The notes under the pieces: generated by a model
Told to the model about the DNA's origin: nothing
Databases searched by the model: none
Seen by the model: the letters and a program-made list of their open reading frames with translations, nothing else
NCBI GenBank assembly: GCA_000474255.1
Contig: BATO01000065.1
Coordinates: 1 to 35,170, forward strand
Direction: 5' to 3'
Source of the DNA: Aquipseudomonas alcaligenes MRY13-0052
GTDB taxonomy: Bacteria; Pseudomonadota; Gammaproteobacteria; Pseudomonadales; Pseudomonadaceae
Length of the DNA: 35,170 nt
Part shown: positions 1 to 8,363 of the stretch, piece after piece
How the letters are laid out: every line of letters starts with the position of its first letter
How positions within the stretch are numbered: the stretch's first letter is position 1
Position numbers and translations under genes: made by a program

Positions 1-28
1 CCTGGCTGTGGATGGCCGGGCACTCCAT

Positions 29-49
29 CGCGAATGAATTCGCTCCCAC
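29..49. repeat. REP-type dispersed repeat copy
   Basis: The 21-bp string contains GCGAATGAATTCGCTCCCAC, itself partly palindromic around GAATTC. The reverse complement of the same string recurs at 18003-18023, and a related copy lies at 17943-17963. Small intergenic palindromic repeats of this kind are common in Pseudomonas genomes. The rest of positions 1-112 shows no gene. Confidence 0.65.
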
Positions 50-112
50 GAGATGGGCGGTCCGTGCGACCCGACGACCCCGGCGCCGGGTTTCGCGGGT
101 TCTACCCACCCC

Positions 113-139
113 ATAAAAAAGCCCGTCACAAGGACGGGC
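113..139 (-). terminator. Rho-independent terminator of the porin operon
   Basis: Read on the minus strand there is a perfect 7-bp stem, GCCCGTC/GACGGGC, with a 5-nt loop (CTTGT), followed directly by TTTTTTAT. It lies 34 bp past the porin stop codon. This is a classical intrinsic terminator. Confidence 0.9.
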
Positions 140-172
140 GAGGGGCTGTAGCTAAGAGGATGAAGCGGGGAT

Positions 173-1435
173 TCAGAGCAGCGAGAACGGGTAGCTGACG
201 ATCAGGCGGTTCTCGTCGAAGCTGTTGGTGTTGCCCCAGTCGCGGCGCTGGCTGGAGTTCCGCCATTTCACCGCCAGGCTCTTGAAGGTGCCGGACTGCA
301 CCACGTAGGCGAGTTCGCTTTCGCGGCCCCATTCCTTGCCGTCGGTGACGCTGCCGGTGTGCACGTTGGAGCCGTGGATGTAGCGGTTCATCAGGGTCAG
401 GCCGGGGATGCCGAGGGCGACGAAGTTGTAGTCGTGGCGCAGCTGCCAGGACTTTTCCTTGGCGTTCTCGTAGCTGGAGTTGTAGCTGTCGTTGGCCAGG
501 GTGCCGCCGCTGGTGCCGTTGACGCGCATCCAGGCATCGTCGCCGCTGACCTTCTGCAGGCCGAGGTAGAAGGTGTTGCCGCCGATCTTCGCCGAGAACA
601 GGCCGGACCAGGTGCGGTTGTCCAGGTCGCCGGCCAGGGCGCTGCCGTCTTCCTTGCCGTTGAACCAGCCGATGTTGGCGCCCAGGGTCCAGTCGCCGAG
701 GGGCTGGCTGTGGGTCAGTTGCAGGTAGTTCTGCTGGTAGATGTCCTCCAGTTGGGCGTGCCAGGCACCGAGCAGGGTGCGGCCCTGGTTGAAGGCGTAT
801 TCGCCGCCGGCGAAGTCGAAGCGGTCCGAGGTGAAGGCCGCGCGGCCGTTGAGGGACATGTCTTCCATGCTGGCGTCGTTGCGCGGGCTGTTGCCGCGGA
901 ACTGGCCGGCGTAGAGGGTCAGGCCGTCGAGCTCCTTCGAGGTCAGCTGGGCGCCTTCGAAGGTCTGCGGCAGGGAGCGGCCGTCGTCGGAACGCAGGAT
1001 GGGCAGCACCGGCATCCATTCGCCGACCTTCAGCTCGGTCTTCGACAGGCGCATCTTGCCGGCCACGCCGAGGCGGCCGAAGTCGTCGGCGGGGCGGCCA
1101 TCGTCATGCACCGGCAGCAGCTGGGTGCCCCGGGTGCCCTTGCCACCGTCGAGCTTGAGGGCATACAGGCCGAGCACGTCGACACCGAAACCCACCGGCC
1201 CCTGGGTGAAGCCGGAGCGGGCGTCGAGGATGAAGCTCTGGGTCCATTCCTCGGCCTGGGCCTGGGTGGTGCCGCCGACGAAATTGCGGTTCATGTAGAA
1301 GTTGCGCGCCGTCAGGGTGGCCGTGGCGTCCTCGACGAAGCCGGGCTCGGCAGACACGGCGCCGGCGCTTAGGGCCAGGGCGACGGCCAGCGGCAGGCGG
1401 GCGTGGGAAAGGCGGTTGCGATGCGGCTGTTGCAT
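173..1435 (-). CDS. OprD-family outer-membrane porin
   Basis: A 420-aa protein that probably forms a substrate-specific channel in the outer membrane. The chosen start gives a clear signal peptide: basic residues, a hydrophobic stretch (PLAVALALSAGAVSA) and a likely cut after Ala29. The mature part has the length and pattern of OprD/Occ porins (FVEDATATLTARNFYMNRNF, alternating beta strands, aromatic C-terminus). An in-frame ATG 12 codons upstream is rejected because the signal peptide and an AGAGG sequence fit the internal ATG. It lies 117 bp downstream of the MFS gene on the same strand and is followed by a strong terminator, so it probably ends that operon. Porin, symporter, quiC-like gene and tetR in this order resemble PA0240-PA0243 of P. 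aeruginosa from memory, which suggests an OccK-type (OpdF-like) channel for a carboxylate such as quinate or shikimate. The family is secure; the substrate is inferred. Confidence 0.88.
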   Translation of the reverse strand: MQQPHRNRLSHARLPLAVALALSAGAVSAEPGFVEDATATLTARNFYMNRNFVGGTTQAQAEEWTQSFILDARSGFTQGPVGFGVDVLGLYALKLDGGKGTRGTQLLPVHDDGRPADDFGRLGVAGKMRLSKTELKVGEWMPVLPILRSDDGRSLPQTFEGAQLTSKELDGLTLYAGQFRGNSPRNDASMEDMSLNGRAAFTSDRFDFAGGEYAFNQGRTLLGAWHAQLEDIYQQNYLQLTHSQPLGDWTLGANIGWFNGKEDGSALAGDLDNRTWSGLFSAKIGGNTFYLGLQKVSGDDAWMRVNGTSGGTLANDSYNSSYENAKEKSWQLRHDYNFVALGIPGLTLMNRYIHGSNVHTGSVTDGKEWGRESELAYVVQSGTFKSLAVKWRNSSQRRDWGNTNSFDENRLIVSYPFSLL

Positions 1436-1552
1436 GGTGATCGTGCCTCTTTGCTTGTTGTTTTCAGGCATGGCGAAGCCGTCTCGCGCCGTGGCGCGAA
1501 AGGCGTTGAGTGGTGCAGGTGAGTGCGGGGCCCCGGAGGAGCCCCGGGGGCG

Positions 1553-2929
1553 TCAGTGGCTGGCGACGCGCAGGCTGTTTTCGCGGCTGCTGTCGTACTG
1601 GGTCTTGTCCATGGGCTTGGCGTCGGGCTTGCCGAGGTCCTCCATGCCCAGGCGATAGGTCTCGGGCGCCAGGTAGGCGGCGAGGGCGCAGATACAGGTG
1701 ATGGCGAAGGCCAGGCTGCCGACGATCACCGGGACGTTGTCCGAGCCGGGCGGGGCGACGGCGGCGAACAGCGCCGGCAGCATGGCGGTGAGCATGGTGC
1801 CGATGTTCTGCGAGATGGCCATGGCCGAGACGCGGTAGCGGGTCTGGAACAGTTCCGGGTAGAAGCTCGGGAACACCGCGTTGTAGCCCTGGTAGACCAT
1901 GCCCCACATGAGGATCGACATGCAGAAGGCCAGGGGCACGTTCTGGATGCTGATGGCGTAGAGGTAGGCGAAGGCCAGCAGGCCGGAGCCCAGGGCGCCG
2001 GTGATCATGGTCGGGCGGCGGCCGATCCTGTCGGAGAGGTTGCCGACGAAGGGGATGACCAGCACCGCGACTATGTTGCCCACCACCGGAATCCACAGGT
2101 AGACGCTCTTGTCGAAGCCGATGCCGTAGGCCGGCTGCACCGCGTAGGCGGCACCGAAGATGGTGGCCACCACCGGGATGACGTTCATCAGGGCCATGAA
2201 GGTGACCAGGATCATGTTCTTCCAGCTGTGGCGGAAGGCCTCGGTGACCGGCGACTTGGCGACCTTCTGCTGCGCCTCCTCATTGACGAAGGCCGGGGTC
2301 TCGTGGACTTCGCGGCGGATGATGTAGCCGGCCACCAGCACCAAGGCGCTGAGCAGGAAGGGAATGCGCCAGCCCCATTCATTGAAGGCATCGCTGGGCA
2401 TGAAGTAGGCCAGTGGCAGGAATACCGCGGCGGCCATCACCTGGCCGGCCTGCACGCCCTGCAGGGTGAAACTGGCGTAGTAGCCGCGCCGGCCGAAGGG
2501 CGCGTGTTCCATGATCATCGAGCTGGCCCCGGAGATTTCCCCGGCCACGGCGAAGCCCTGGATCAGGCGCAGCACCACCAGCAGCACCGGCGCGAGGATG
2601 CCGATGTCGTGGTAGGTGGGCAGCAGGCCCACGGCCATGGTGGAGATGCCCATGAGGAACATGCACAGCAGCAACACGTTCTTGCGGCCGCGGGTGTCGC
2701 CCCAGTGGCCGAGCACGAAGGCGCCGATGGGGCGCGCCAGGTAGCCGACGCCGTAGGTGGCCAGCGAGGCGACGATGGCGATCTTCGGGTCGGTGGAGGG
2801 GAAGAAGATCTGCGGGAAGATCAGCGCCGCTGCCTGGGCGTAGATGAAGAAGTCGTAGTACTCGAGGGCGGAGCCTATCCACCCGCTGGCAGTTGCTTTC
2901 TTGGCTTGGGAGCTTGAGGGAGTAGCCAT
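1553..2929 (-). CDS. MFS transporter, metabolite:H+ symporter family
   Basis: A 458-aa inner-membrane protein with about twelve hydrophobic segments. It carries the MHS signature region: ALEYYDFFIYAQAAAL in the first helix, then ARPIGAFVLGHWGDTRGRKNVL (GxxxDRxGR-like loop 2-3), and a second copy, GNLSDRIGRRP, in the second half. Members of this family (ShiA, PcaT, ProP types) import organic acids with protons. Divergence from a dehydroshikimate dehydratase suggests shikimate, quinate or dehydroshikimate as substrate, which is inferred. The start was placed at the ATG preceded by GGAGA eight bases upstream; a longer reading from 2965 has no comparable ribosome-binding site. It is probably the first gene of a two-gene operon with the porin. 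Confidence 0.9.
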   Translation of the reverse strand: MATPSSSQAKKATASGWIGSALEYYDFFIYAQAAALIFPQIFFPSTDPKIAIVASLATYGVGYLARPIGAFVLGHWGDTRGRKNVLLLCMFLMGISTMAVGLLPTYHDIGILAPVLLVVLRLIQGFAVAGEISGASSMIMEHAPFGRRGYYASFTLQGVQAGQVMAAAVFLPLAYFMPSDAFNEWGWRIPFLLSALVLVAGYIIRREVHETPAFVNEEAQQKVAKSPVTEAFRHSWKNMILVTFMALMNVIPVVATIFGAAYAVQPAYGIGFDKSVYLWIPVVGNIVAVLVIPFVGNLSDRIGRRPTMITGALGSGLLAFAYLYAISIQNVPLAFCMSILMWGMVYQGYNAVFPSFYPELFQTRYRVSAMAISQNIGTMLTAMLPALFAAVAPPGSDNVPVIVGSLAFAITCICALAAYLAPETYRLGMEDLGKPDAKPMDKTQYDSSRENSLRVASH

Positions 2930-3309
2930 CGTTGTCTCCGTTGTTCTTGTCTGTACGCCGGGCAAGCGGGCTCGACCGGTAGTGTGCCGGGTCGAATGAG
3001 GTGCACGCAGGCTTGGCCGGACTGGCGGTGCCCTAGGGGCACGTGCCGGGTTGACCGGTCTGGTTCAGGGAGTGCTGCCGGGGATGGCTAGGCCGTTCGC
3101 GCCCGGGGGTCGGGGCACGGCATGGCTGGGGGAGGGGGGAGTGCGGTGAGGCGGCTTGGCGTGAGCATGAGGATTTACCCGATTCTTGAAATTGTTATGT
3201 GGTGACGCTGGGTTTCGATTGCGTTTTGCCGTGGCGTTTTCAGCAGGCTGTGCCGACGGCGGGTTGCAATGTGGTGAAGATGGTTGCGCAGTGAGCGAAA
3301 TACCGTCAA

Positions 3310-3341
3310 TTCGATAACCGGCCTTCTGTTCGGTAATCGAA
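3310..3341. promoter_or_regulatory. Candidate operator, 11-bp inverted repeat
   Basis: TTCGATAACCG and CGGTAATCGAA form an inverted repeat with one mismatch in 11 bp and a 10-bp spacer, about 21 bp between arm centres (two helical turns). It lies in the A/T-rich part of the divergent region, upstream of the quiC promoter candidate. The symmetry fits a dimeric regulator. The nearby TetR protein is the natural candidate, but that link is inferred. Confidence 0.6.
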
Positions 3342-3370
3342 CACAAAACTAACCAGTTCGTACATTTCAA

Positions 3371-3399
3371 TTGCTGGGCGGACTTTAGCTACGAATAAT
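3371..3399 (+). promoter_or_regulatory. quiC: Candidate sigma-70 promoter for quiC
   Basis: TTGCTG (3371-3376) and AATAAT (3394-3399) are separated by exactly 17 bp. Transcription would begin near 3406, giving a leader of about 100 nt before the quiC ATG. The call rests on sequence match only. Confidence 0.4.
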
Positions 3400-3508
3400 C
3401 GATTGCGCTACGGCTGCCGCGCAAAATCCTCCGACTTCGTGTCGGGAATCGCGGCGGCCACCCCTGCCGCCGACCGCAGAGCCGGCGCCCTCGATCAGGA
3501 GCTGAAGC

Positions 3509-5419
3509 ATGCAGCGTTCGATTGCCACCGTCTCGTTGAGCGGCACCCTGCCGGAAAAGCTCGAAGCCATCGCCGCCGCCGGTTTCGACGGTGTGGAGAT
3601 CTTCGAGAACGACCTTCTCTACTACGCCGGCAGCCCTCGTGAAGTGCGCCAGCTGTGCGCCGACCTCGGGCTCGCCATCACCCTGTTCCAGCCGTTCCGC
3701 GACTTCGAGGGCTGCCGCCGCGACCGCTTGCAGAAGAACCTCGACCGCGCCGAACGCAAGTTCGACCTGATGCAGGAGCTGGGCACCGACCTGGTGCTGG
3801 TGTGCAGCAACGTCGCCGCCGACTCCCTGTGCGATGAGCGCACCCTGGTGGACGACCTGCGCCTGCTCGGCGAGCACGCCGGCGCGCGCGGCCTGCGCAT
3901 CGGCTACGAGGCCCTGGCCTGGGGCCGCCACGTCAACACCTGGCAGCAGGTCTGGAACCTGGTACGCCAGGCCGACCACCCGGCCGTTGGGGTGATCCTC
4001 GACAGCTTCCACACCCTGTCGCTCAAGGGCGACCCCCGCGCCATCGCCGATATCCCCGGCGAGAAGATCTTCTTCGTGCAGATGGCCGACGCGCCGATCC
4101 TGGCCATGGACGTGCTGGAGTGGAGCCGCCACTTCCGCTGCTTCCCGGGTCAGGGCGAGTTCGACCTGCCGGGCTTCCTCGCGCCCATCCTGCGCAGCGG
4201 TTATCGCGGCCCGCTGTCGCTGGAGATCTTCAACGACGGCTTCCGCGCCGCACCGCCCCGGGCCAATGCCGCTGACGGCCTGCGCTCGCTGCTGTACCTG
4301 GAGGAGAAGACCCGCGACCTGTTGCGCCAGGACCCGGCGGCGCCCGCCGACCTCGACCTGCTGTTCGCGCCGCCGCCGGCCGGCCGCTACGAAGGCGTGG
4401 AGTTCCTCGAATTCGCCGTGGACGGCGAGCAGGGCGCGCGCCTGGCCACCTGGCTGGAGCGCCTGGGCTTCGCCCGCGCCGGGCAGCACCGCTCCAAGGA
4501 CGTGAGCCTGCTGCGCCAGGGCGATATCAACATCGTCCTCAACGCCGAACCCTATTCCTTCGCCCACGGCTTCTTCGAGGCCCACGGTCCGTCGCTTTGC
4601 GCCACCGCCCTGCGCGTGGGCGACAGCGCCTCGGCCCTGGAGCGGGCGCGGGCCTATCGCGGGCAGCCCTATCGCGGCCTGGTCGGCCCAAACGAGCGGG
4701 AGATCCCCGCCGTGCGTGCCCCGGACGGCAGCCTGATCTACCTGGTGGAGCCCTCAGCGCCAGGGCAGACCATCTATGACAGCGACTTCCGTCTCGACGC
4801 CGCCGCGCAGCCCAGCGGCAGCCTCACGCGCATCGACCACATGGCCATGGCGCTGCCGGCCGACAGCCTCGACAGCTGGGTGCTGTTCTACAAGGGCCTG
4901 CTGGATTTCGAGGCCGACGACGAGGTGGTGCTGCCCGACCCCTACGGCCTGGTGAAGAGCCGCGCCCTGCGCAGCCGCTGCGGTAGCGTGCGCCTGCCGC
5001 TGAACATCTCGGAGAACCGCAACACCGCCATCTCCCACGCGCTGTCCAGCTACCGGGGCTCGGGTGTGCACCACATCGCCTTCGCCTGCGACGACCTGTT
5101 CGCCGAGATCGCCCGGGCCAAGGACGCCGGCGTGCCGCTGCTGGACATCCCGCTCAACTACTACGACGACCTGGCCGCGCGCTTCGACTTCGACGACGAG
5201 TTCCTCAGCGAGCTGGCTTACTACAACGTGCTCTACGACCGCGACGCCCAGGGCGGCGAACTGTTCCATGTCTACACCGAGCCGTTCGAAGGGCGCTTCT
5301 TCTTCGAATTGCTGCAGCGCAAGGGCGGCTATGCCGGCTACGGCGCGGCCAACGTGGCGGTGCGCCTGGCGGCCATGGCCAAGGCGCGCAGTGGCACCGC
5401 ACGCCAGGCGAAGCTCTAG
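3509..5419 (+). CDS. quiC: 3-Dehydroshikimate dehydratase fused to an HPPD-like domain
   Basis: A 636-aa protein predicted to convert 3-dehydroshikimate to protocatechuate in the cytoplasm, feeding the beta-ketoadipate pathway. Residues 1 to about 265 form a xylose-isomerase-like TIM barrel with the expected divalent-metal ligands: Glu134 (GYEALAWG), Asp165 (ILDSFH), Gln191 (FVQMAD) and Glu239 (SLEIFND). Residues about 290-615 look like 4-hydroxyphenylpyruvate dioxygenase with two glyoxalase-fold halves. The second half keeps a metal-triad pattern: His444 (RIDHMAMA), His521/522 (VHHIAFA) and Glu600 (FFFELLQR). This is the known two-domain QuiC1 architecture in pseudomonads. CAGGAG lies 7-8 bases before the ATG. 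The gene is divergent from the symporter and is followed 79 bp later by tetR. The role of the dioxygenase-like half is less clear than that of the dehydratase half. Confidence 0.93.
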   Translation: MQRSIATVSLSGTLPEKLEAIAAAGFDGVEIFENDLLYYAGSPREVRQLCADLGLAITLFQPFRDFEGCRRDRLQKNLDRAERKFDLMQELGTDLVLVCSNVAADSLCDERTLVDDLRLLGEHAGARGLRIGYEALAWGRHVNTWQQVWNLVRQADHPAVGVILDSFHTLSLKGDPRAIADIPGEKIFFVQMADAPILAMDVLEWSRHFRCFPGQGEFDLPGFLAPILRSGYRGPLSLEIFNDGFRAAPPRANAADGLRSLLYLEEKTRDLLRQDPAAPADLDLLFAPPPAGRYEGVEFLEFAVDGEQGARLATWLERLGFARAGQHRSKDVSLLRQGDINIVLNAEPYSFAHGFFEAHGPSLCATALRVGDSASALERARAYRGQPYRGLVGPNEREIPAVRAPDGSLIYLVEPSAPGQTIYDSDFRLDAAAQPSGSLTRIDHMAMALPADSLDSWVLFYKGLLDFEADDEVVLPDPYGLVKSRALRSRCGSVRLPLNISENRNTAISHALSSYRGSGVHHIAFACDDLFAEIARAKDAGVPLLDIPLNYYDDLAARFDFDDEFLSELAYYNVLYDRDAQGGELFHVYTEPFEGRFFFELLQRKGGYAGYGAANVAVRLAAMAKARSGTARQAKL

Positions 5420-5498
5420 CCGATGGGTGGGCCGGCGCTTCCTTCGCAGGGGCGACCGGCCCATAATCCGGCCGGTATGCATTTGGCCTGAGTCCGTT

Positions 5499-6167
5499 AT
5501 GACCCTTACTGCTGACCTGCCCGACGAGCCTGTCGAAACACCCCGCAAGAGCCGCAAGAACAACCCGGAGAAGACCCGCGAGAACATCCTCCAGGCGGCC
5601 ATCGTCGAATTCGTCCAGCAGGGCCTCTCCGGTGCCCGGGTCGATGCCATCGCCGAGCGCACCCAGACCTCCAAGCGGATGATCTACTACTACTTCGAGA
5701 GCAAGGAGCAGCTCTACCTGCGCGTGCTGGAGAAGCTCTACGGCGACATCCGCCACACCGAGGCGCAGCTGCACCTGGCGGAACTGGAACCGCGCGAGGC
5801 GATCCGCCGCCTGGTCGAGTTCACCTTCGACCACCACGACCGCAACGTCGACTTCGTGCGCATCGTCAGCATCGAGAACATCCAGCACGGGCAGTACATC
5901 CGCGAGTCCGATGCCATCGGCTCGCTCAACGTCACCATCCTCGCCAGCCTCGACGACATCCTCCGCCGTGGCGTGGCTGCGGGCGCCTTCCGCACCGGCG
6001 TGCAGGCGATGGACGTGCACCTGCTGATGTCGTCGTTCTGCTTCTACCGCGTATCCAACCGCCACACCCTGGGCGCGATCTTCGCCATCGACCTCAACGA
6101 GGCCGAGGTGAAGGCGCGCCACCGGGACATGATCGTCGAATCGATCCTGCGCTTTCTCCAGGCCTGA
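5499..6167 (+). CDS. TetR-family transcriptional regulator
   Basis: A 222-aa DNA-binding protein. The N-terminus has the TetR pattern: TRENILQAAIVEFVQQG (helix 1), then a helix-turn-helix at about residues 45-67 (VDAIAERTQTSKRMIYYYFESKEQLY). The remaining part is an all-helical ligand and dimerisation domain. The start is the ATG giving a normal-length N-terminal arm; the ribosome-binding site is weak, and the upstream part of the open frame lies antisense-like within quiC, so it was discarded. It lies directly downstream of quiC on the same strand and is a likely local regulator responding to a hydroaromatic or aromatic acid. Its stop codon sits in a hairpin shared with the convergent gene. 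The family is certain; ligand and targets are inferred. Confidence 0.9.
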   Translation: MTLTADLPDEPVETPRKSRKNNPEKTRENILQAAIVEFVQQGLSGARVDAIAERTQTSKRMIYYYFESKEQLYLRVLEKLYGDIRHTEAQLHLAELEPREAIRRLVEFTFDHHDRNVDFVRIVSIENIQHGQYIRESDAIGSLNVTILASLDDILRRGVAAGAFRTGVQAMDVHLLMSSFCFYRVSNRHTLGAIFAIDLNEAEVKARHRDMIVESILRFLQA

Positions 6168-6183
6168 CCCCGGGCGGGGTCAG
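6164..6183. terminator. Shared hairpin over two convergent stop codons
   Basis: CTGACCCC-GGGC-GGGGTCAG is a perfect 8-bp stem with a 4-nt loop. The stop codon of tetR (6165-6167) lies in the left arm and the stop codon of the convergent HEAT-like gene (6180-6182) in the right arm. There is no T-tract on either side, so efficiency as an intrinsic terminator is uncertain. Confidence 0.5.
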
Positions 6184-7424
6184 GTACCCAGCAACTGGCG
6201 CTGGCGCACGGCCGGGGCGCTGGTGGGGAACAGCGGGCGGGTGGGGATGTAGCGGGCGAGGGCGCAGGCAGCGGCGACGCGCTGGCGCTGGTAGCCGGTC
6301 TTCAGCACCTCCAGGCAGCGGGCTTCGCTCAGGGGCTGGCCCAGCAGGTAGCCGGTGCCCTTGGTGAAGCGCTCCTGGTTGGCCTGCCACCAGGCTTCCA
6401 CCCGTGCCGGGTCCGGCCAGGCCAGGTCGGTGTCCGGGTCCATGTCCACGTTCGGGTCGTCGGGGTCGTCCGTGGGGCCGGCGTCGTAGTCGGGGTAAAC
6501 CTTCAGCTCCAGGTCCAGCTCGGCCAGGTCTGCCCCGGTGATCAGGGTGAAGGCTTCGCCGGCCACGCGGGCATGGGGCAGGTCGCCCATCTGCTGGATC
6601 AGCCAGGGCACCGTCACCGGGTCACCGAACAGGCCGGTGGCCTGGATCACCAGGCGTCGGTGCTCGGGGCTCTGCATCAGCCCGCGCAGCCAGGCGATGC
6701 TGGCCTCGCGGGGTTGCCAGCAGAGCAGGGCGTTGAGGGCCCGCAGGCGGAACATGCCTTGTTGTTCGGCCAGCAGGCGCAGGGGGCCCAGGGCCTCTTC
6801 GTCACCCATCTGCACCGTTGCCCAGTTGGCCCAGAAGCGCACCGCCTCGTCGGCGTGCAGGCGATGGGCGCGGATGGCTTGCATCAGGTCGCGCCGGCGC
6901 AGTTCGCCGGCGGTGCGCGCGGCACGGGCCAGCACGCCGGGGTCGGCGTGGGAGAGCCCGGCGATCAGCGCCGGACCCGGGTCGCGGCGGTGCATGCCGC
7001 AGGCGGCCAGGCCCAGGCGGCGGAACAGCGGCTCCTGGGATGAAAGCAGGCGCTCGGTCCAGGGTTCGACCTTGTCCCAGTCCAGCCAGCCAAGGGCTGC
7101 GGTGAAGGCCCGCTCGCCGTCCGGCGCCTTGCGCAGGTGCTCGGCGAGGGTGGACAGCGCCGGGCCGTTGCCGGCCATGAAGGCCAGCGCGGTGGCGGCG
7201 AACACCTCGCCCGTGGCCAGCGGATGCAGCCCCTTGAGCAGCAGGTCCAGGCCCTTGAGCCCGGCGATCAGCAGCCCGTCCAGGTGCGCCTCGATGCGGC
7301 CATCCAGGGTGCGCAGGTGCTTGAGGTCGTAATGCGGCGCGCGCACGGCATAGTCGCGCAGGCCGGCGAGGAAGCCGGCCTCTTCGGCGTGCTGGTCGAG
7401 GACGCGCAAGACAGGCTGGTTCAT
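6180..7424 (-). CDS. TIGR02270-type HEAT-like protein, T6SS-associated
   Basis: A 414-aa protein of helical, leucine/alanine-rich repeats resembling HEAT repeats (for example LFRRLGLAACGMHRRDPGPAL, then GVLARAARTAGELRRRDLMQA). Near residues 320-350 there is a strongly acidic stretch (about ten Asp). No enzymatic motif is visible. It matches my memory of the TIGR02270 family, found beside T6SS effector operons and last in the vgrG1b operon of P. aeruginosa (PA0101 position). Here it is likewise the last gene, 45 bp after the immunity candidate. The exact role is unknown; an adaptor or scaffold in effector handling is only a guess. An in-frame GTG two codons upstream (7430) is an alternative start; neither has a strong ribosome-binding site. 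Confidence 0.8.
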   Translation of the reverse strand: MNQPVLRVLDQHAEEAGFLAGLRDYAVRAPHYDLKHLRTLDGRIEAHLDGLLIAGLKGLDLLLKGLHPLATGEVFAATALAFMAGNGPALSTLAEHLRKAPDGERAFTAALGWLDWDKVEPWTERLLSSQEPLFRRLGLAACGMHRRDPGPALIAGLSHADPGVLARAARTAGELRRRDLMQAIRAHRLHADEAVRFWANWATVQMGDEEALGPLRLLAEQQGMFRLRALNALLCWQPREASIAWLRGLMQSPEHRRLVIQATGLFGDPVTVPWLIQQMGDLPHARVAGEAFTLITGADLAELDLELKVYPDYDAGPTDDPDDPNVDMDPDTDLAWPDPARVEAWWQANQERFTKGTGYLLGQPLSEARCLEVLKTGYQRQRVAAACALARYIPTRPLFPTSAPAVRQRQLLGT

Positions 7425-7469
7425 GGGCACACCGCACTCGGGAGCACCGGGAAAAAGGCGAAGGGCGTA

Positions 7470-8363
7470 TCAGTAGCTGGCATCGTCATAATCCACGACC
7501 GTCCAGTTTTCGCCGTCGGCGGTATAGGCGAGGTGCCGGTTGCCAACGGACCAGAGCACGCCGTCCCCCTTGGTGAGGTAGGACGCCGAGCCGGTGCCGA
7601 CCGAGCCGATATCGGCTTTCTTCAGCTCGCCGTCGATGATCCGGTAGACGCCCTTGGAGGACGCGACGAACAGGGTCCCGTCGAAGGTCTGCACCCCCCA
7701 CAGGTCTTCGCTGAAGTCGCTCAAGTCGATGAAGTCCCATTGGTCCCCTCGACCGAACAGCACGACGCCGGCCTGGCCGACGATATAGGCCGTGCCATCT
7801 TCGCTGCAGTGCACGGCCTGCAGCGCGACGGAGGTCGGGCTTTCCAGGGCCTGCCAGCGCTGGCCGTCGAATATCCAGATCTCGCCATCCATGCCGACGG
7901 TGTACAGCTCGTTCGGCGTGAAGCCGTCGATGGCGTTGAAGCCCTTGATGCCCTCGCGGTTGAGAATGGCGTCGGCGATGGATTGCCAGCTGCCGTCGTC
8001 GTTGCGCCGGTAGACCTGGCGTTGCATGCCCGCGGCATAGTGCGTACCAGCGATCAGGCGCATGTCGCGCAGTGGGCCGAAATCACCCGGTCCCACGATG
8101 CGTTCGGTGGTCCTGTTGGAGCCCTGGAAGACATGGATGTCGCCATCGAGCCCCATCGACAGCAGGGTCAGGGGGGGCGTCGTCGCGCTGATCGCGGTGG
8201 TGGCCCAGTCGATCATGAAGTGCACGAAGGCGCCGTCCTTCCAGCGCAGCACCTTGGTGTGATCGACGTTGCGTTCGTTCAGCTCGGTGACCTGGGCGCT
8301 GATGAACACCAGGTCACGCCTGACTATCGAACACCTGGCAAAGGTTACGTTTCCGTCATTCAT
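7470..8363 (-). CDS. tsi7: Beta-propeller-like immunity candidate (Tsi7 position)
   Basis: A protein of about 297 aa built of short beta-rich repeats, each with a glycine/aspartate turn and an aromatic residue, such as GMDGEIWIFDGQRWQAL, GQAGVVLFGRGDQWDFI and YTADGENWTVVDY. This pattern is typical of propeller folds (WD40/YVTN/kelch type). There is no signal peptide, so a cytoplasmic location is expected. It begins just after the GHH2 nuclease effector stops, and in P. aeruginosa the gene in this place is the Tse7 immunity gene. The role is inferred from position. The start is uncertain: GTG at 8372 has a closer GAAGAG sequence, a TTG at 8384 would overlap the effector gene, and the ATG at 8363 is listed. 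Confidence 0.72.
   Translation of the reverse strand: MNDGNVTFARCSIVRRDLVFISAQVTELNERNVDHTKVLRWKDGAFVHFMIDWATTAISATTPPLTLLSMGLDGDIHVFQGSNRTTERIVGPGDFGPLRDMRLIAGTHYAAGMQRQVYRRNDDGSWQSIADAILNREGIKGFNAIDGFTPNELYTVGMDGEIWIFDGQRWQALESPTSVALQAVHCSEDGTAYIVGQAGVVLFGRGDQWDFIDLSDFSEDLWGVQTFDGTLFVASSKGVYRIIDGELKKADIGSVGTGSASYLTKGDGVLWSVGNRHLAYTADGENWTVVDYDDASY

Larger units (their letters stand above)
2930..3508. promoter_or_regulatory. Divergent promoter region between symporter and quiC
   Basis: This 579-bp stretch has no convincing gene. A 101-codon minus-strand reading at 3065-3370 has proline/asparagine-rich low-complexity sequence and no family resemblance. It separates two divergent transcription units and must hold both promoters. 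From about 3170 to 3410 it is clearly more A/T-rich than the surrounding DNA. It contains the inverted repeat at 3310-3341 and a sigma-70-like promoter toward quiC, listed separately. Confidence 0.7.

Noticed and set aside
1530-1550. GC hairpin between symporter and porin as a terminator
   Set aside because: A stem is possible (CCCCGG/CCGGGG) but there is no T-run, and the porin lacks an evident promoter of its own, so a shared operon is more likely.
3065-3370. 101-codon minus-strand reading in the divergent promoter region
   Set aside because: Low-complexity Pro/Asn/Ala sequence, no ribosome-binding site, and it covers the operator candidate.
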